Shown here: positions 1 to 7,600 of the stretch, in pieces
How positions within the stretch are numbered: position 1 is the first letter of the stretch
How the letters are laid out: every line of letters starts with the position of its first letter
Source of the DNA: Spirochaetaceae bacterium
Lineage (GTDB): Bacteria > Spirochaetota > Spirochaetia > UBA9216
Direction of reading: 5' to 3'
Length of the DNA stretch: 10,581 nt
Assembly (NCBI GenBank): GCA_028527945.1
Contig: JAQQAK010000237.1
Span: 1-10,581 of the forward strand
Made by a program: the position numbers and the translations under genes
Notes under the pieces: model-generated
Seen by the model: only the letters and a program-made list of their open reading frames with translations
Databases searched by the model: none
What the model was told of the DNA's origin: nothing

Positions 1-1065
1 GATGCTGACTATTCCCTGTAGAAGGCTTTGTTCTTTTAGACTCAGATTTACGATATTGAGAATCTTGTTTTTTGATTCAACAATATCAGTATATAATCCT
101 TTTCCAATAATAAGTAAAAAACGTCTAAGAATTGTGTAAAATTCTGTTTCAGTATAAATAGTGAAAAAAATAAGCCCCGGTATCATTGTCAGGTTAGCTG
201 AGAATACGGGGATATCGTAATATTCAAATATTTTGAATCCTGTTCCGGGGATTGTTTCTCCGAATCCTCCCCAGAATATTAATTTATCAATCCATATCCC
301 AAGATAATAAAATACTCCTGTGAAAAACAAAAAGCGATATTTCTTTATAAAATTGAAGGTTTTTAATAGGTTAGTCCCTTTTTTTATTTTATGCTTATAA
401 AAAAAATCAGGTTTAACAGGGCGCCATGCAATTAAACATAGCATTACTAATAATATTACAATGATGGTTTGTCCTGCCGCAAAGCCAAGGGCGGCTCCTG
501 CTACACCGTAGTTTTTGGAAAGAGATAAAATAAGAAAAAGTGATGCTGATAATCCTATAATATAAACAGATAAAATTTTTATATACCATTTTAAAACTGA
601 AACAAATAGCATTATTACCCACAGACAGTTTATGCTTACAAAAATAATAATGGTTGATAATTTAAAAAGTGTATCGTGTTCAATATCAAGGTTAAATGAA
701 AAAGCTATTGGTGATGCTATTGCTGCAGATGTAATTACTATGGGGATAAACATTATTAAAACATAACCAAAGGCCTGACGTTCTTTCTTTTCGTATAAAA
801 GATCGCTCATTCGTCTGGTTATAAGATAATGAGAGCCGCCAAAGATAAGAAGTGAGAAGGCATAAGCGTAAATAATTACGCCCATGAAAAGTTCTATGTT
901 CTCTGTGAAATATCTTGAAAAAAAATTCTGAATAAGCAGAATTGTAACTATCGTCATTAGCCATGGGCCGGCTACAATCATTGCTCCGGAGACTGCAATT
1001 TGGAAAAATGAGCTGATACTGCCTTTTTGAACAACTTTTCTAAGTTCGAAACCTATTCCAGCCAT
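1..1065 (-). CDS. pelG: PelG, Pel exopolysaccharide inner-membrane protein (3' end cut by window edge)
   Basis: I translated this frame triplet by triplet: it is open from the ATG at 1065 to the left edge, giving 355 residues with no frameshift. The N-terminus MAGIGFELRK is the hallmark start of the PelG family, and the rest is a chain of hydrophobic helices (about nine visible) with short basic loops, plus a Trp/Gly-rich stretch at 257-276 (GIWIDKLIFWGG). The P. aeruginosa PelG is about 456 residues, so roughly 100 C-terminal residues are missing. In known Pel systems PelG sits in the inner membrane with PelD, PelE and PelF and is thought to take part in moving the polymer across that membrane. 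The start overlaps the pelF stop by one base (TAATG), and a GAAGGTG Shine-Dalgarno lies 7 nt upstream, inside pelF, so translation is probably coupled. Confidence 0.93.
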   Translation of the reverse strand, partial: MAGIGFELRKVVQKGSISSFFQIAVSGAMIVAGPWLMTIVTILLIQNFFSRYFTENIELFMGVIIYAYAFSLLIFGGSHYLITRRMSDLLYEKKERQAFGYVLIMFIPIVITSAAIASPIAFSFNLDIEHDTLFKLSTIIIFVSINCLWVIMLFVSVLKWYIKILSVYIIGLSASLFLILSLSKNYGVAGAALGFAAGQTIIVILLVMLCLIAWRPVKPDFFYKHKIKKGTNLLKTFNFIKKYRFLFFTGVFYYLGIWIDKLIFWGGFGETIPGTGFKIFEYYDIPVFSANLTMIPGLIFFTIYTETEFYTILRRFLLIIGKGLYTDIVESKNKILNIVNLSLKEQSLLQGIVSI

Positions 1066-2474
1066 TAATCTTCACCTTCATTAGTTTTGCCTGAATATTT
1101 TGTATAAATATCATGATAACGTTTGTGAAGATCTGTTTTGTTATAATAATTTATTGCTTTTGTTTTATTATTTTTATTTATTTGCTTTATTTCTTTAGGG
1201 TTATCGTGAATATACTGAATACATTCTGCCAGTTTTTTTGCGTCTCTGGACGGAGCTAAAAAACGTTCATCATAATCCAGCATTTCTGGAATATTGCCGA
1301 CAGATGTTGCAACAGCAGGAACTTCAGCACAATAACCTTCCAGAATAACAAGCGGTTGAGCTTCTCTTACTGAAGTTAATACCAAGGCATTTAAAAAACA
1401 GTAATAATCTGTTACATTTTGTCTGCCTGTAAAAATAAAACGGTCTGTTATTCTAAGGCTTTCTGTAAGTTTTTGGCATTCTGAATAATATCCTGGATCT
1501 TCGTCTGTAGGACCTATGCAATAAAATATTGCTTCAGGTATTTTTTCAAGTACTATTTTTGCCGTTAAAATATATGTTTTTATATCTTTTATAGGAACAA
1601 CTCTTCCTACAAGTCCGACATGAAATCCTTCTTTTTCTTTTCTTGGTATTGAGAATCGTGGTAAATCAATGCCGTTTGGAATTACTTTTGTTTTTTTGGG
1701 ATTGGCTCCCAGTTCATGTTGTTTTCTTCGGTTTTCTTCAAAGAGTGAGATTATAAGATCTGATTCATTGTAGCAAATTCTGCTAAAGGAATTATAAAGA
1801 CGTATCCACATATCCCTTTGATAACCTCTAATCATAGAACTTTTTCGAATTTCCATATCACGTTCTTTATGGTATAGTCCATGTTCTGTGAGAATTAATG
1901 GTTTGTTCTTTCTAATTTTTGCCGCAGTAGCAGCTATTCCTGCAAATCCGGTAGATATAGCGTGATACATATCTGCATCGGGGAGGCTCGAACCCAAGAT
2001 TGTAAAAAGCATATCATGAGCCGACTTCCATGCCCAATAATAGTCTGTGAATGCATAAGATGGATTATGTTGCTGATTTGCATTTACAATCAGATCCCAT
2101 CCAATATCTTCTGTTACAGCTTCTTTGTACATAAAGTACCCTTCAGGAACAAGTTCTATTAAACTTCTAAAGTTATATTCTTCACCTTTTTTGAAGGTTT
2201 CATGAAGAAGCTTGATTGCTTTCATGAGTTTTTTTCTTGAAGTAGGTTTAGCTGTTGATTTATAACGTTTGCTTAAAACTATGTCTTTGTGTTCTATAAC
2301 GTTTTCCGGTAGTTCATACCTAAGCGGCATATCTTCTTCAGGTGATATGGTAAAAAGTAGAAAGTCTATCTCTGGAAGATTTATTATCAGATCGTGAGTC
2401 CAGGCAGAGACTCCACCTGTAATAAAAGGGTATGAGCCTTCAAGGACAAGGCAGACTTTTGGTTTATTGTTCAT
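1065..2474 (-). CDS. pelF: PelF, GT4-family glycosyltransferase (Pel polymerase)
   Basis: 469 residues, close to the roughly 500 usual for PelF. The N-terminal Rossmann half opens with CLVLEGSYPFITGGVSAW (residues 8-25), the typical PelF glycine-rich donor-side loop. It is followed by HAISTGFAGIAA (171-182) and LTEHGLYHKERD (195-206). The C-terminal half carries PNGID (266-270), GRVVPIKD (290-297, with R291 and K296 in the usual nucleotide-phosphate positions) and the EX7E motif E371-E379 in REAQPLVILEG. No signal peptide or membrane segment is seen, so it is cytosolic. Known PelF uses a UDP-activated sugar to build the Pel chain. The frame stays open upstream to 2636, but I chose the ATG at 2474: homologues begin just before the VCLVLEG strand, and a longer start would bury pelF's 5' end deep in pelE. 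The 11-nt overlap with pelE and the weak Shine-Dalgarno suggest translational coupling. Confidence 0.95.
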   Translation of the reverse strand: MNNKPKVCLVLEGSYPFITGGVSAWTHDLIINLPEIDFLLFTISPEEDMPLRYELPENVIEHKDIVLSKRYKSTAKPTSRKKLMKAIKLLHETFKKGEEYNFRSLIELVPEGYFMYKEAVTEDIGWDLIVNANQQHNPSYAFTDYYWAWKSAHDMLFTILGSSLPDADMYHAISTGFAGIAATAAKIRKNKPLILTEHGLYHKERDMEIRKSSMIRGYQRDMWIRLYNSFSRICYNESDLIISLFEENRRKQHELGANPKKTKVIPNGIDLPRFSIPRKEKEGFHVGLVGRVVPIKDIKTYILTAKIVLEKIPEAIFYCIGPTDEDPGYYSECQKLTESLRITDRFIFTGRQNVTDYYCFLNALVLTSVREAQPLVILEGYCAEVPAVATSVGNIPEMLDYDERFLAPSRDAKKLAECIQYIHDNPKEIKQINKNNKTKAINYYNKTDLHKRYHDIYTKYSGKTNEGED

Positions 2475-3189
2475 AGGTTTTTGTCCAAAAGCTGAGAAGT
2501 TCATATTGTACATCTGTGAGTTGTGATTTTTTTTGTTCCAATTCTTGTAATGTTTTAATAAGTTCGGGATAGTCTCGCTCACTATAGGCAATTCTTGCAA
2601 GAATAAAACATGATTCCACCGTATTAAGGTTTTCATTATGAATAATCTTTTTTGCCTTTGAAGATTTATTAAGACTGATTAATACCTTACATAGATCAAT
2701 TATGTCAGATATTTTTGCTGATTTTTTTATTAACATTTTTTTATATTCAGAGAGCGCTTCTTCAAGGTAGAAAATATATAAATCCGGTACTGATTTATTA
2801 AGTTCGGCTCTTTCTGCATGAATTTGCGCGCGTTCTCTGTTTTGTTGTTTTCCAAGAGATTCAAGTTTTTTCTCATAGTCATTTTCAATTGCGTTTATGC
2901 TTTCTGCTGCAAACAATGCAATTTCTTTATCAGGGTTTCTTGTCATTTTTTCAAATATATTAATAAGTCTAATATTTGTGCTAAGATCTCTGTTTTTTTG
3001 CCCCAGTATTCTTTCTAACTCTTCCTGATCAACTGAGGTATCGCTTAAAGGTTCAATAGAAGTTGATTTATATATAAATCCTTCAGCCGGAAGAATTCCA
3101 TCAAGGCAGGCTTTATAGGCAGCTGATTGAGTTCTTGGTTTGAAGTACATGTCCATGTTTCTGATATAATCCATTTTTGAAGTTCTCAA
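2464..3189 (-). CDS. pelE: PelE-like TPR protein, no membrane segments
   Basis: 241 residues between pelD and pelF, the slot pelE occupies in known pel operons. Residues 86-109 (PDKEIALFAAESINAIENDY...) have the look of the conserved DxEIALFAAEALN-type stretch I associate with PelE. It runs into a charged helix (105-130) and then TPR-like helix pairs (about 136-240, ending ARIAYSERDYPELIKTLQELEQ). Classical PelE has N-terminal transmembrane helices before its TPRs. Here residues 1-85 are polar with no hydrophobic segment, so the protein looks soluble and would have to reach the membrane through PelD or PelG. The start is TTG at 3189, fixed by the AAGGAGG 7 nt upstream; the in-frame ATG at 3174 sits 22 nt away, too far. 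Function as the PelD/PelG partner is inferred mainly from position and the alanine-rich motif. Confidence 0.78.
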   Translation of the reverse strand: MRTSKMDYIRNMDMYFKPRTQSAAYKACLDGILPAEGFIYKSTSIEPLSDTSVDQEELERILGQKNRDLSTNIRLINIFEKMTRNPDKEIALFAAESINAIENDYEKKLESLGKQQNRERAQIHAERAELNKSVPDLYIFYLEEALSEYKKMLIKKSAKISDIIDLCKVLISLNKSSKAKKIIHNENLNTVESCFILARIAYSERDYPELIKTLQELEQKKSQLTDVQYELLSFWTKTYEQ

Positions 3190-3196
3190 TATTCAA

Positions 3197-3203
3197 CCTC
3201 CTT
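3197..3203 (-). promoter_or_regulatory. Shine-Dalgarno AAGGAGG that sets a TTG start for pelE
   Basis: On the minus strand the pelD stop codon TAA (3204-3202) runs straight into AAGGAGG (3203-3197), giving TAAGGAGG. Seven bases separate it from TTG at 3189. This is the best ribosome binding site in the operon and decides for the rare TTG codon over the later ATG. Ribosomes finishing pelD would end directly on the pelE binding site. Confidence 0.8.
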
Positions 3204-4605
3204 ATATTTTCTGCATTTCAAGGATGAGTTCTGCGTGTTTTAAGAGTCCGTTTGCGTCTTGCGCGCTATCTCCAAGAGAGGAATAACCGATTACTGTTTC
3301 GAAAGAGATTTCATTGTTACCAATAATCCAGTTTGATGAGCTCATAATTTTTAGTATATCAATGCAAAGTAAAGATGCTCCATCGTTATCTGTTCCTGGT
3401 AGAAGAACAGCCATTTGATTATCTTCTTTATACATATAAAATGATGCAATACCTGCAGTAGCTGTTAGTATGTCGTCTGCAAGTTGTATAAATAGTTTTC
3501 TTATTTCTGAGGCAGGGTATTCTTCTAATAGATTCTGGAAGTTGGATATTTCAATAATTAATAAGCTTATTCGCGCATCCTCATACTTGCTTGATTCTAT
3601 GTATCGTTTCAGGTTCGCATTCATTTGTGAGAAGAGCGGGAAGTGTGTGTCTATATCTGTTTCGTTTTCACTGATTTGTTTATTATACTCTACTGCTCTG
3701 GTTAAGGCGGGTTCAGCCAAGTTTATTATTATTGATAAAAGTCTTTCTGTATATGGATTATACTTTTCAAAAGGCATATCTGCAATATTTAAGACTCCCC
3801 AAACTTTTTTATTTAGGGTTATTGGCGCGGATATTATATTGTAACCCCTGTCAAGTTTTTTTAGCGTTTCATGGCTTGTTATCATTCTCGCAGAAACTTT
3901 TCTGTTGTTTTTGAATACCCATCCTTCTATGCATTCTTCTATATTAAGCTGTTTAGGCGGTTCAAATCTATCGTCAATATGGTGATTAGCTACAGGTGTA
4001 AGATGTTTTAAGTCTTTGCTCTTAACCCATATTGTTATAGCTGTTGCACCTGTGAATAAAGTGATTGTTTCTACTAATGTTTCAAGAGACTTTTCTAAAT
4101 TAAGACTGTCCATCTTTATCATTTGTTCATGAAGAGACGTTATAGTTGTCTGTTGACCGGAGATCCTCTCTTCTAATTCTCTACTTATAACTAATTGAGC
4201 GTCTGAAACTTTTTTTAGCCAATAATTATCTTTTGTGAGCTGCTTAAACTTTTCTTGTATTTTTGTTAATCTTATCTTATCTCTTTCTTTTACTGTGCCG
4301 AGTAGATATGTCATTCCCACGGTAGAAGAAATTACTATAGCAAAAATTGTGCTTGAATATATTTGAAAGTTTGTTTTACTTGAAAAGGAGTATATTACTA
4401 CTCCTGCAGTAGATAGCCCTAGGCTTAAAAAGCCGAATTTTCTGCTGTAGAAAACTGAACAAAAAAAAGCTGCCATGGCATATGGTGTTATCTCTAATTT
4501 TATGAAGCCTGGATCCTCTGGGCAAACTATGATATTTAGTATTAGAATAGAGGTAGAAATTGCTAAAGTCTCTAAGGTTCTGGCAATAATTTTTTTTATG
4601 TTCAT
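3202..4605 (-). CDS. pelD: PelD-type membrane protein with GAF and degenerate GGDEF domains
   Basis: 467 residues (P. aeruginosa PelD is 455). Four hydrophobic helices at about 11-27, 38-53, 57-74 and 85-104 anchor it in the inner membrane. A coiled-coil linker (105-165), a GAF domain (about 175-305, with the typical SAPITLNKKVWGVLNIAD strand pair at 259-276) and a GGDEF-like domain (about 340-467) follow. The GGDEF signature is replaced by EDNQM (394-398) just before AVLLPGTD, which aligns well with the canonical AxLLPxTD strand, so it cannot be an active diguanylate cyclase. In studied PelD proteins an RxxD I-site nine residues before that signature binds c-di-GMP; here that position reads GIAS (385-388). 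PelD is the scaffold and post-translational switch of the Pel synthase. It is the first gene of the operon and diverges from the porin gene with 42 bp between. No clear Shine-Dalgarno precedes the ATG. Confidence 0.92.
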   Translation of the reverse strand: MNIKKIIARTLETLAISTSILILNIIVCPEDPGFIKLEITPYAMAAFFCSVFYSRKFGFLSLGLSTAGVVIYSFSSKTNFQIYSSTIFAIVISSTVGMTYLLGTVKERDKIRLTKIQEKFKQLTKDNYWLKKVSDAQLVISRELEERISGQQTTITSLHEQMIKMDSLNLEKSLETLVETITLFTGATAITIWVKSKDLKHLTPVANHHIDDRFEPPKQLNIEECIEGWVFKNNRKVSARMITSHETLKKLDRGYNIISAPITLNKKVWGVLNIADMPFEKYNPYTERLLSIIINLAEPALTRAVEYNKQISENETDIDTHFPLFSQMNANLKRYIESSKYEDARISLLIIEISNFQNLLEEYPASEIRKLFIQLADDILTATAGIASFYMYKEDNQMAVLLPGTDNDGASLLCIDILKIMSSSNWIIGNNEISFETVIGYSSLGDSAQDANGLLKHAELILEMQKI

Positions 4606-4647
4606 TCGCGATTATTATATAGAATATGAGACGAGGGATAAAGAGTT
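4606..4647. promoter_or_regulatory. Very short divergent promoter region between pelD and the PelB-like porin gene
   Basis: Only 42 bp separate the two divergent start codons, so both promoters must sit here or reach into the neighbouring coding sequence. On the minus strand a perfect TATAAT (4619-4614) ends 8 nt before the pelD ATG, which would give an almost leaderless mRNA. On the plus strand TATTAT (4613-4618) and TAGAAT (4620-4625) are -10-like, and GAGGG (4633-4637) may be the ribosome binding site, 10 nt before the ATG. No good -35 box is visible on either strand, so a regulator or alternative sigma factor is possible. The opposing -10 boxes overlap, implying shared or competing control. 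Confidence 0.4.
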
Positions 4648-7600
4648 ATGAAACGTATATATTTTTTAATAGTGTTATTTTCAGTCGTATTATCTTTTGA
4701 TTTGTTTTCTCAGGTTGATACATCTGACTCAGTTGAAAATGCCGAAGACGATCTTCTTCTTGGTAGCTTGGATGAAGGTTTGCTTGAACCTATTTTCTCC
4801 GAAAGCAGCAGTGGGCTTATTTATATAGAAGGCGAAGATGCTGTCTCTACTAATTTTGCAACCCAGCCTGTTTCAAATTTTGGCTGCTCAGGTTATTCGT
4901 CTGTTCAGCTTAATCGTGAAGTGGGGCTTCAAGGCCGGGCTGCTTTTTACGCGGAATATGTTTTTTATGTAGAAGAAGATGGAGATTATGAGTTTTGGTA
5001 TGGTGGAACTCCTCCTGGTCCTCGAGATGAGATGAGTCCATCATATTCTAGTCCTTTTTCTTATATTCTTGATAATAACGCTGCTGTAGATGTTTATCGT
5101 GAAGATATGCATGTTATTGAAGGATACAGTCCTTCTTATTACTGGAACAGTTGTGGTGACATGTTTTTGAAAAAAGGTTCACACAAGATAAGAATTGAGG
5201 TTTCTAAAAAACGTGCCTATGATGGAAGGTATTATTTTTATCTGGACAGTTTATTCTTTTTAAACAGAGCCAGAATTGATGAGGTCGATGCTGTTAAACC
5301 TGATGTTTTTCCTTCTGATTTGGAAAGTGACATAATTGATAATCCATTTTTGTCTATTTCAGACTATCAGAAATATCTTGATAAAAACCCTAAAGATGGA
5401 GAGGCCTTTCTGGAATTATCTCTTGTTTATTCTTTGGTAGGTGATTATCAGGCTGCTGTGAAAACCTTGACTCGGGCTATGGCTGTAATGCCGGACGATT
5501 CCTATCCTGTAGTCTTGGCCGCTAAAAACAGATTGTGGAATGGCGATCTTAATGAAAGTTTGGATCTTTATCAACGTGCTCTTGATATGGATTCTTCAAA
5601 TAAGACTCTTTGGGCCGAGGCTGGAAAGGTCGCGGCCTGGAGCGCTATGTATGATAGAGCTATACAATTTTTTGAAGAAGGTCTTGAGGTTTTTCCGGAT
5701 GATCTTAATTTAAAGGTTAATATGGCATTGACCAAGGTTTGGATGTCTCAGTCTGCTGACGCTGACAAGATTCTTAATGACGCATATACCTCTGCAAAAA
5801 CAGATCCAGACAAGCTGGCAGAATTGGCTTCAATAGAAGAGGCTGTAGGTTATTCAGATTATGCCCAAGATGTGTATGAAAAATCCATAGAGGAATATCC
5901 GCAGTATCTGGATTTTTATTTAATGCTTCAATCCTCTTTTTTAGCTTCCGGTGATGATGAATCAGCATCAGAAGTTGAAAAAAGAATTGGAGAAGTTTTT
6001 GTCAGTTCAGATAAATTGAAAAATAAACTGGATATTTATCATGCCAAGCTTGATTTGAGAAATGAAGTTATAAATTCTATTCTTGAAAGATTGAAGAATA
6101 ATCCTGATGATCTATCTCTTCGCCAGGAATTGGCTCAGATGTATTTTTGGAATGGAATGAGATCTGAGGCAATCGAGCAAATGCGGTATGTCATTGCTAC
6201 TTATGCTTATATTGCTGCTGGCAGATATGTTAATGATAATAAAGACTTCTTGTCTGTAGGTGATAAAATTTCTGCGATAAGACCTTTTATATTTGATATC
6301 CCAGACTATTTTCAAGTTTTATCTAAAGAGTTAAAAGATGCTTCATCTCATCTTGCTTCTGCAAGGAAGGCTTCAGAGAAGGCTGACGCAAAGGCTTATC
6401 CAGAAGATGATTCAGAAATAGATCCGGACGCTATAAAAAAAGCTGCTGAAGCTGCTAAAGCTTTGGAAGAAGCTGAACAGGCTTATGCTAATCTTTCTTC
6501 TGAAAGTGACTATCTTAAAGCTTTGGCAGATTCATATACAGATGAGTATCAACAGTTAAAAACTACTGCTCATGATATGGTGACTGCTTTTGATGATGAA
6601 TACGAAGCCTTCAATAAAGTTATAGAACCTAGCGGTTGGACTTGGTCTAAAGATTGGCAAATAGGTGAGCTTAGGCAAATTGCTCAGAAGGAGCCTCGCC
6701 TTGCTTCTTTTATGCTGGGACGAGCGCTTATGAGTGATGGAGAATTTTCTGATGCTGAAGATGCTTTGTCTTTTGGAATAGGAGATGATGAAAGTTCTTC
6801 ATCTATAACTGCAGCAGAGCTTTATAGCCTTTATCAGGCGGCTTTTTATGGTGGCGATACAGGTCTTGATGGCGCCCGGAAGAGCTTGTTTGATAATGTT
6901 GAAAATAAATTACGACCATCTTTTCCTCATTTAGAAGAGGTTGAAGACAATCTGTCATTAAATGCTGAAATGCAAAAGGCTTTTTTTGATACCACAACTG
7001 AAGACGCAGATGATTCTGGTAAATTTAATTTTTATACACCGCCAGAAGGTAGTTATTCTGATGGAATGGAAGCTGGGATTGACGATCTAGAGATTCAGCT
7101 TAACGAATACAGAGATAGTATGCTTGCGTTACAGGATGATGTGGATGAGTCTTTGTCTCTTTTGGATCAGGCTTGCGCAAAACTTCTTGAAAGGGCAACT
7201 TATTATCTGGAATCTGATACGTATTTGATTCGTTATGAATTAGGTAATTATTATCTTGAAGCAGATCAAAATACCAAAGCTGCTGAACAATTTAAGCGAG
7301 TTTTAATAGTAGACCCATGGAATATTTCAGCAGCCTATAAGTTCGGTGTTGTAGAACAGCGGTATGGAAATTGGTATGAAGCCATGAAATATTATAAACG
7401 TGTTTATAATGTTGATAATAATTATGAGAATACGGTTGTTTATAATAATCAGCTTGCCAGGATGCACGCTGATAAAGCTGTAAGTAATGTTTTACTTACA
7501 ACCAGCCCTGATGAAGTCTCTTTGAAGGCTAATCTTGCGTATAATACAGAGTTTAATAATGTCATTGGTCTTGGAATCGATTATACACTGGATCAGCAAA

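Noticed and set aside
413..964. Two short minus-strand open frames inside pelG
   Set aside because: They lie in a different frame from the continuous PelG frame, have no ribosome binding site and look like random translations.
2475..2636. N-terminal extension of pelF to an ATG at 2636
   Set aside because: The extra residues lack similarity to PelF N-termini, overlap pelE by over 170 nt in another frame, and the family begins near the VCLVLEG strand, which fits the ATG at 2474.
3174..3189. ATG at 3174 as pelE start
   Set aside because: It is 22 nt from the only good Shine-Dalgarno, whereas TTG at 3189 is at the ideal 7 nt.
3202..3600. Active diguanylate cyclase in PelD
   Set aside because: The GGDEF signature is EDNQM, lacking the catalytic glycines and acidic pair.
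3470..3914. Plus-strand open frames antisense to pelD
   Set aside because: Shadows of the long pelD frame; no family resemblance or start signal.
5774..6997. Minus-strand open frames inside the porin gene
   Set aside because: Antisense shadows of a long, clearly coding frame.
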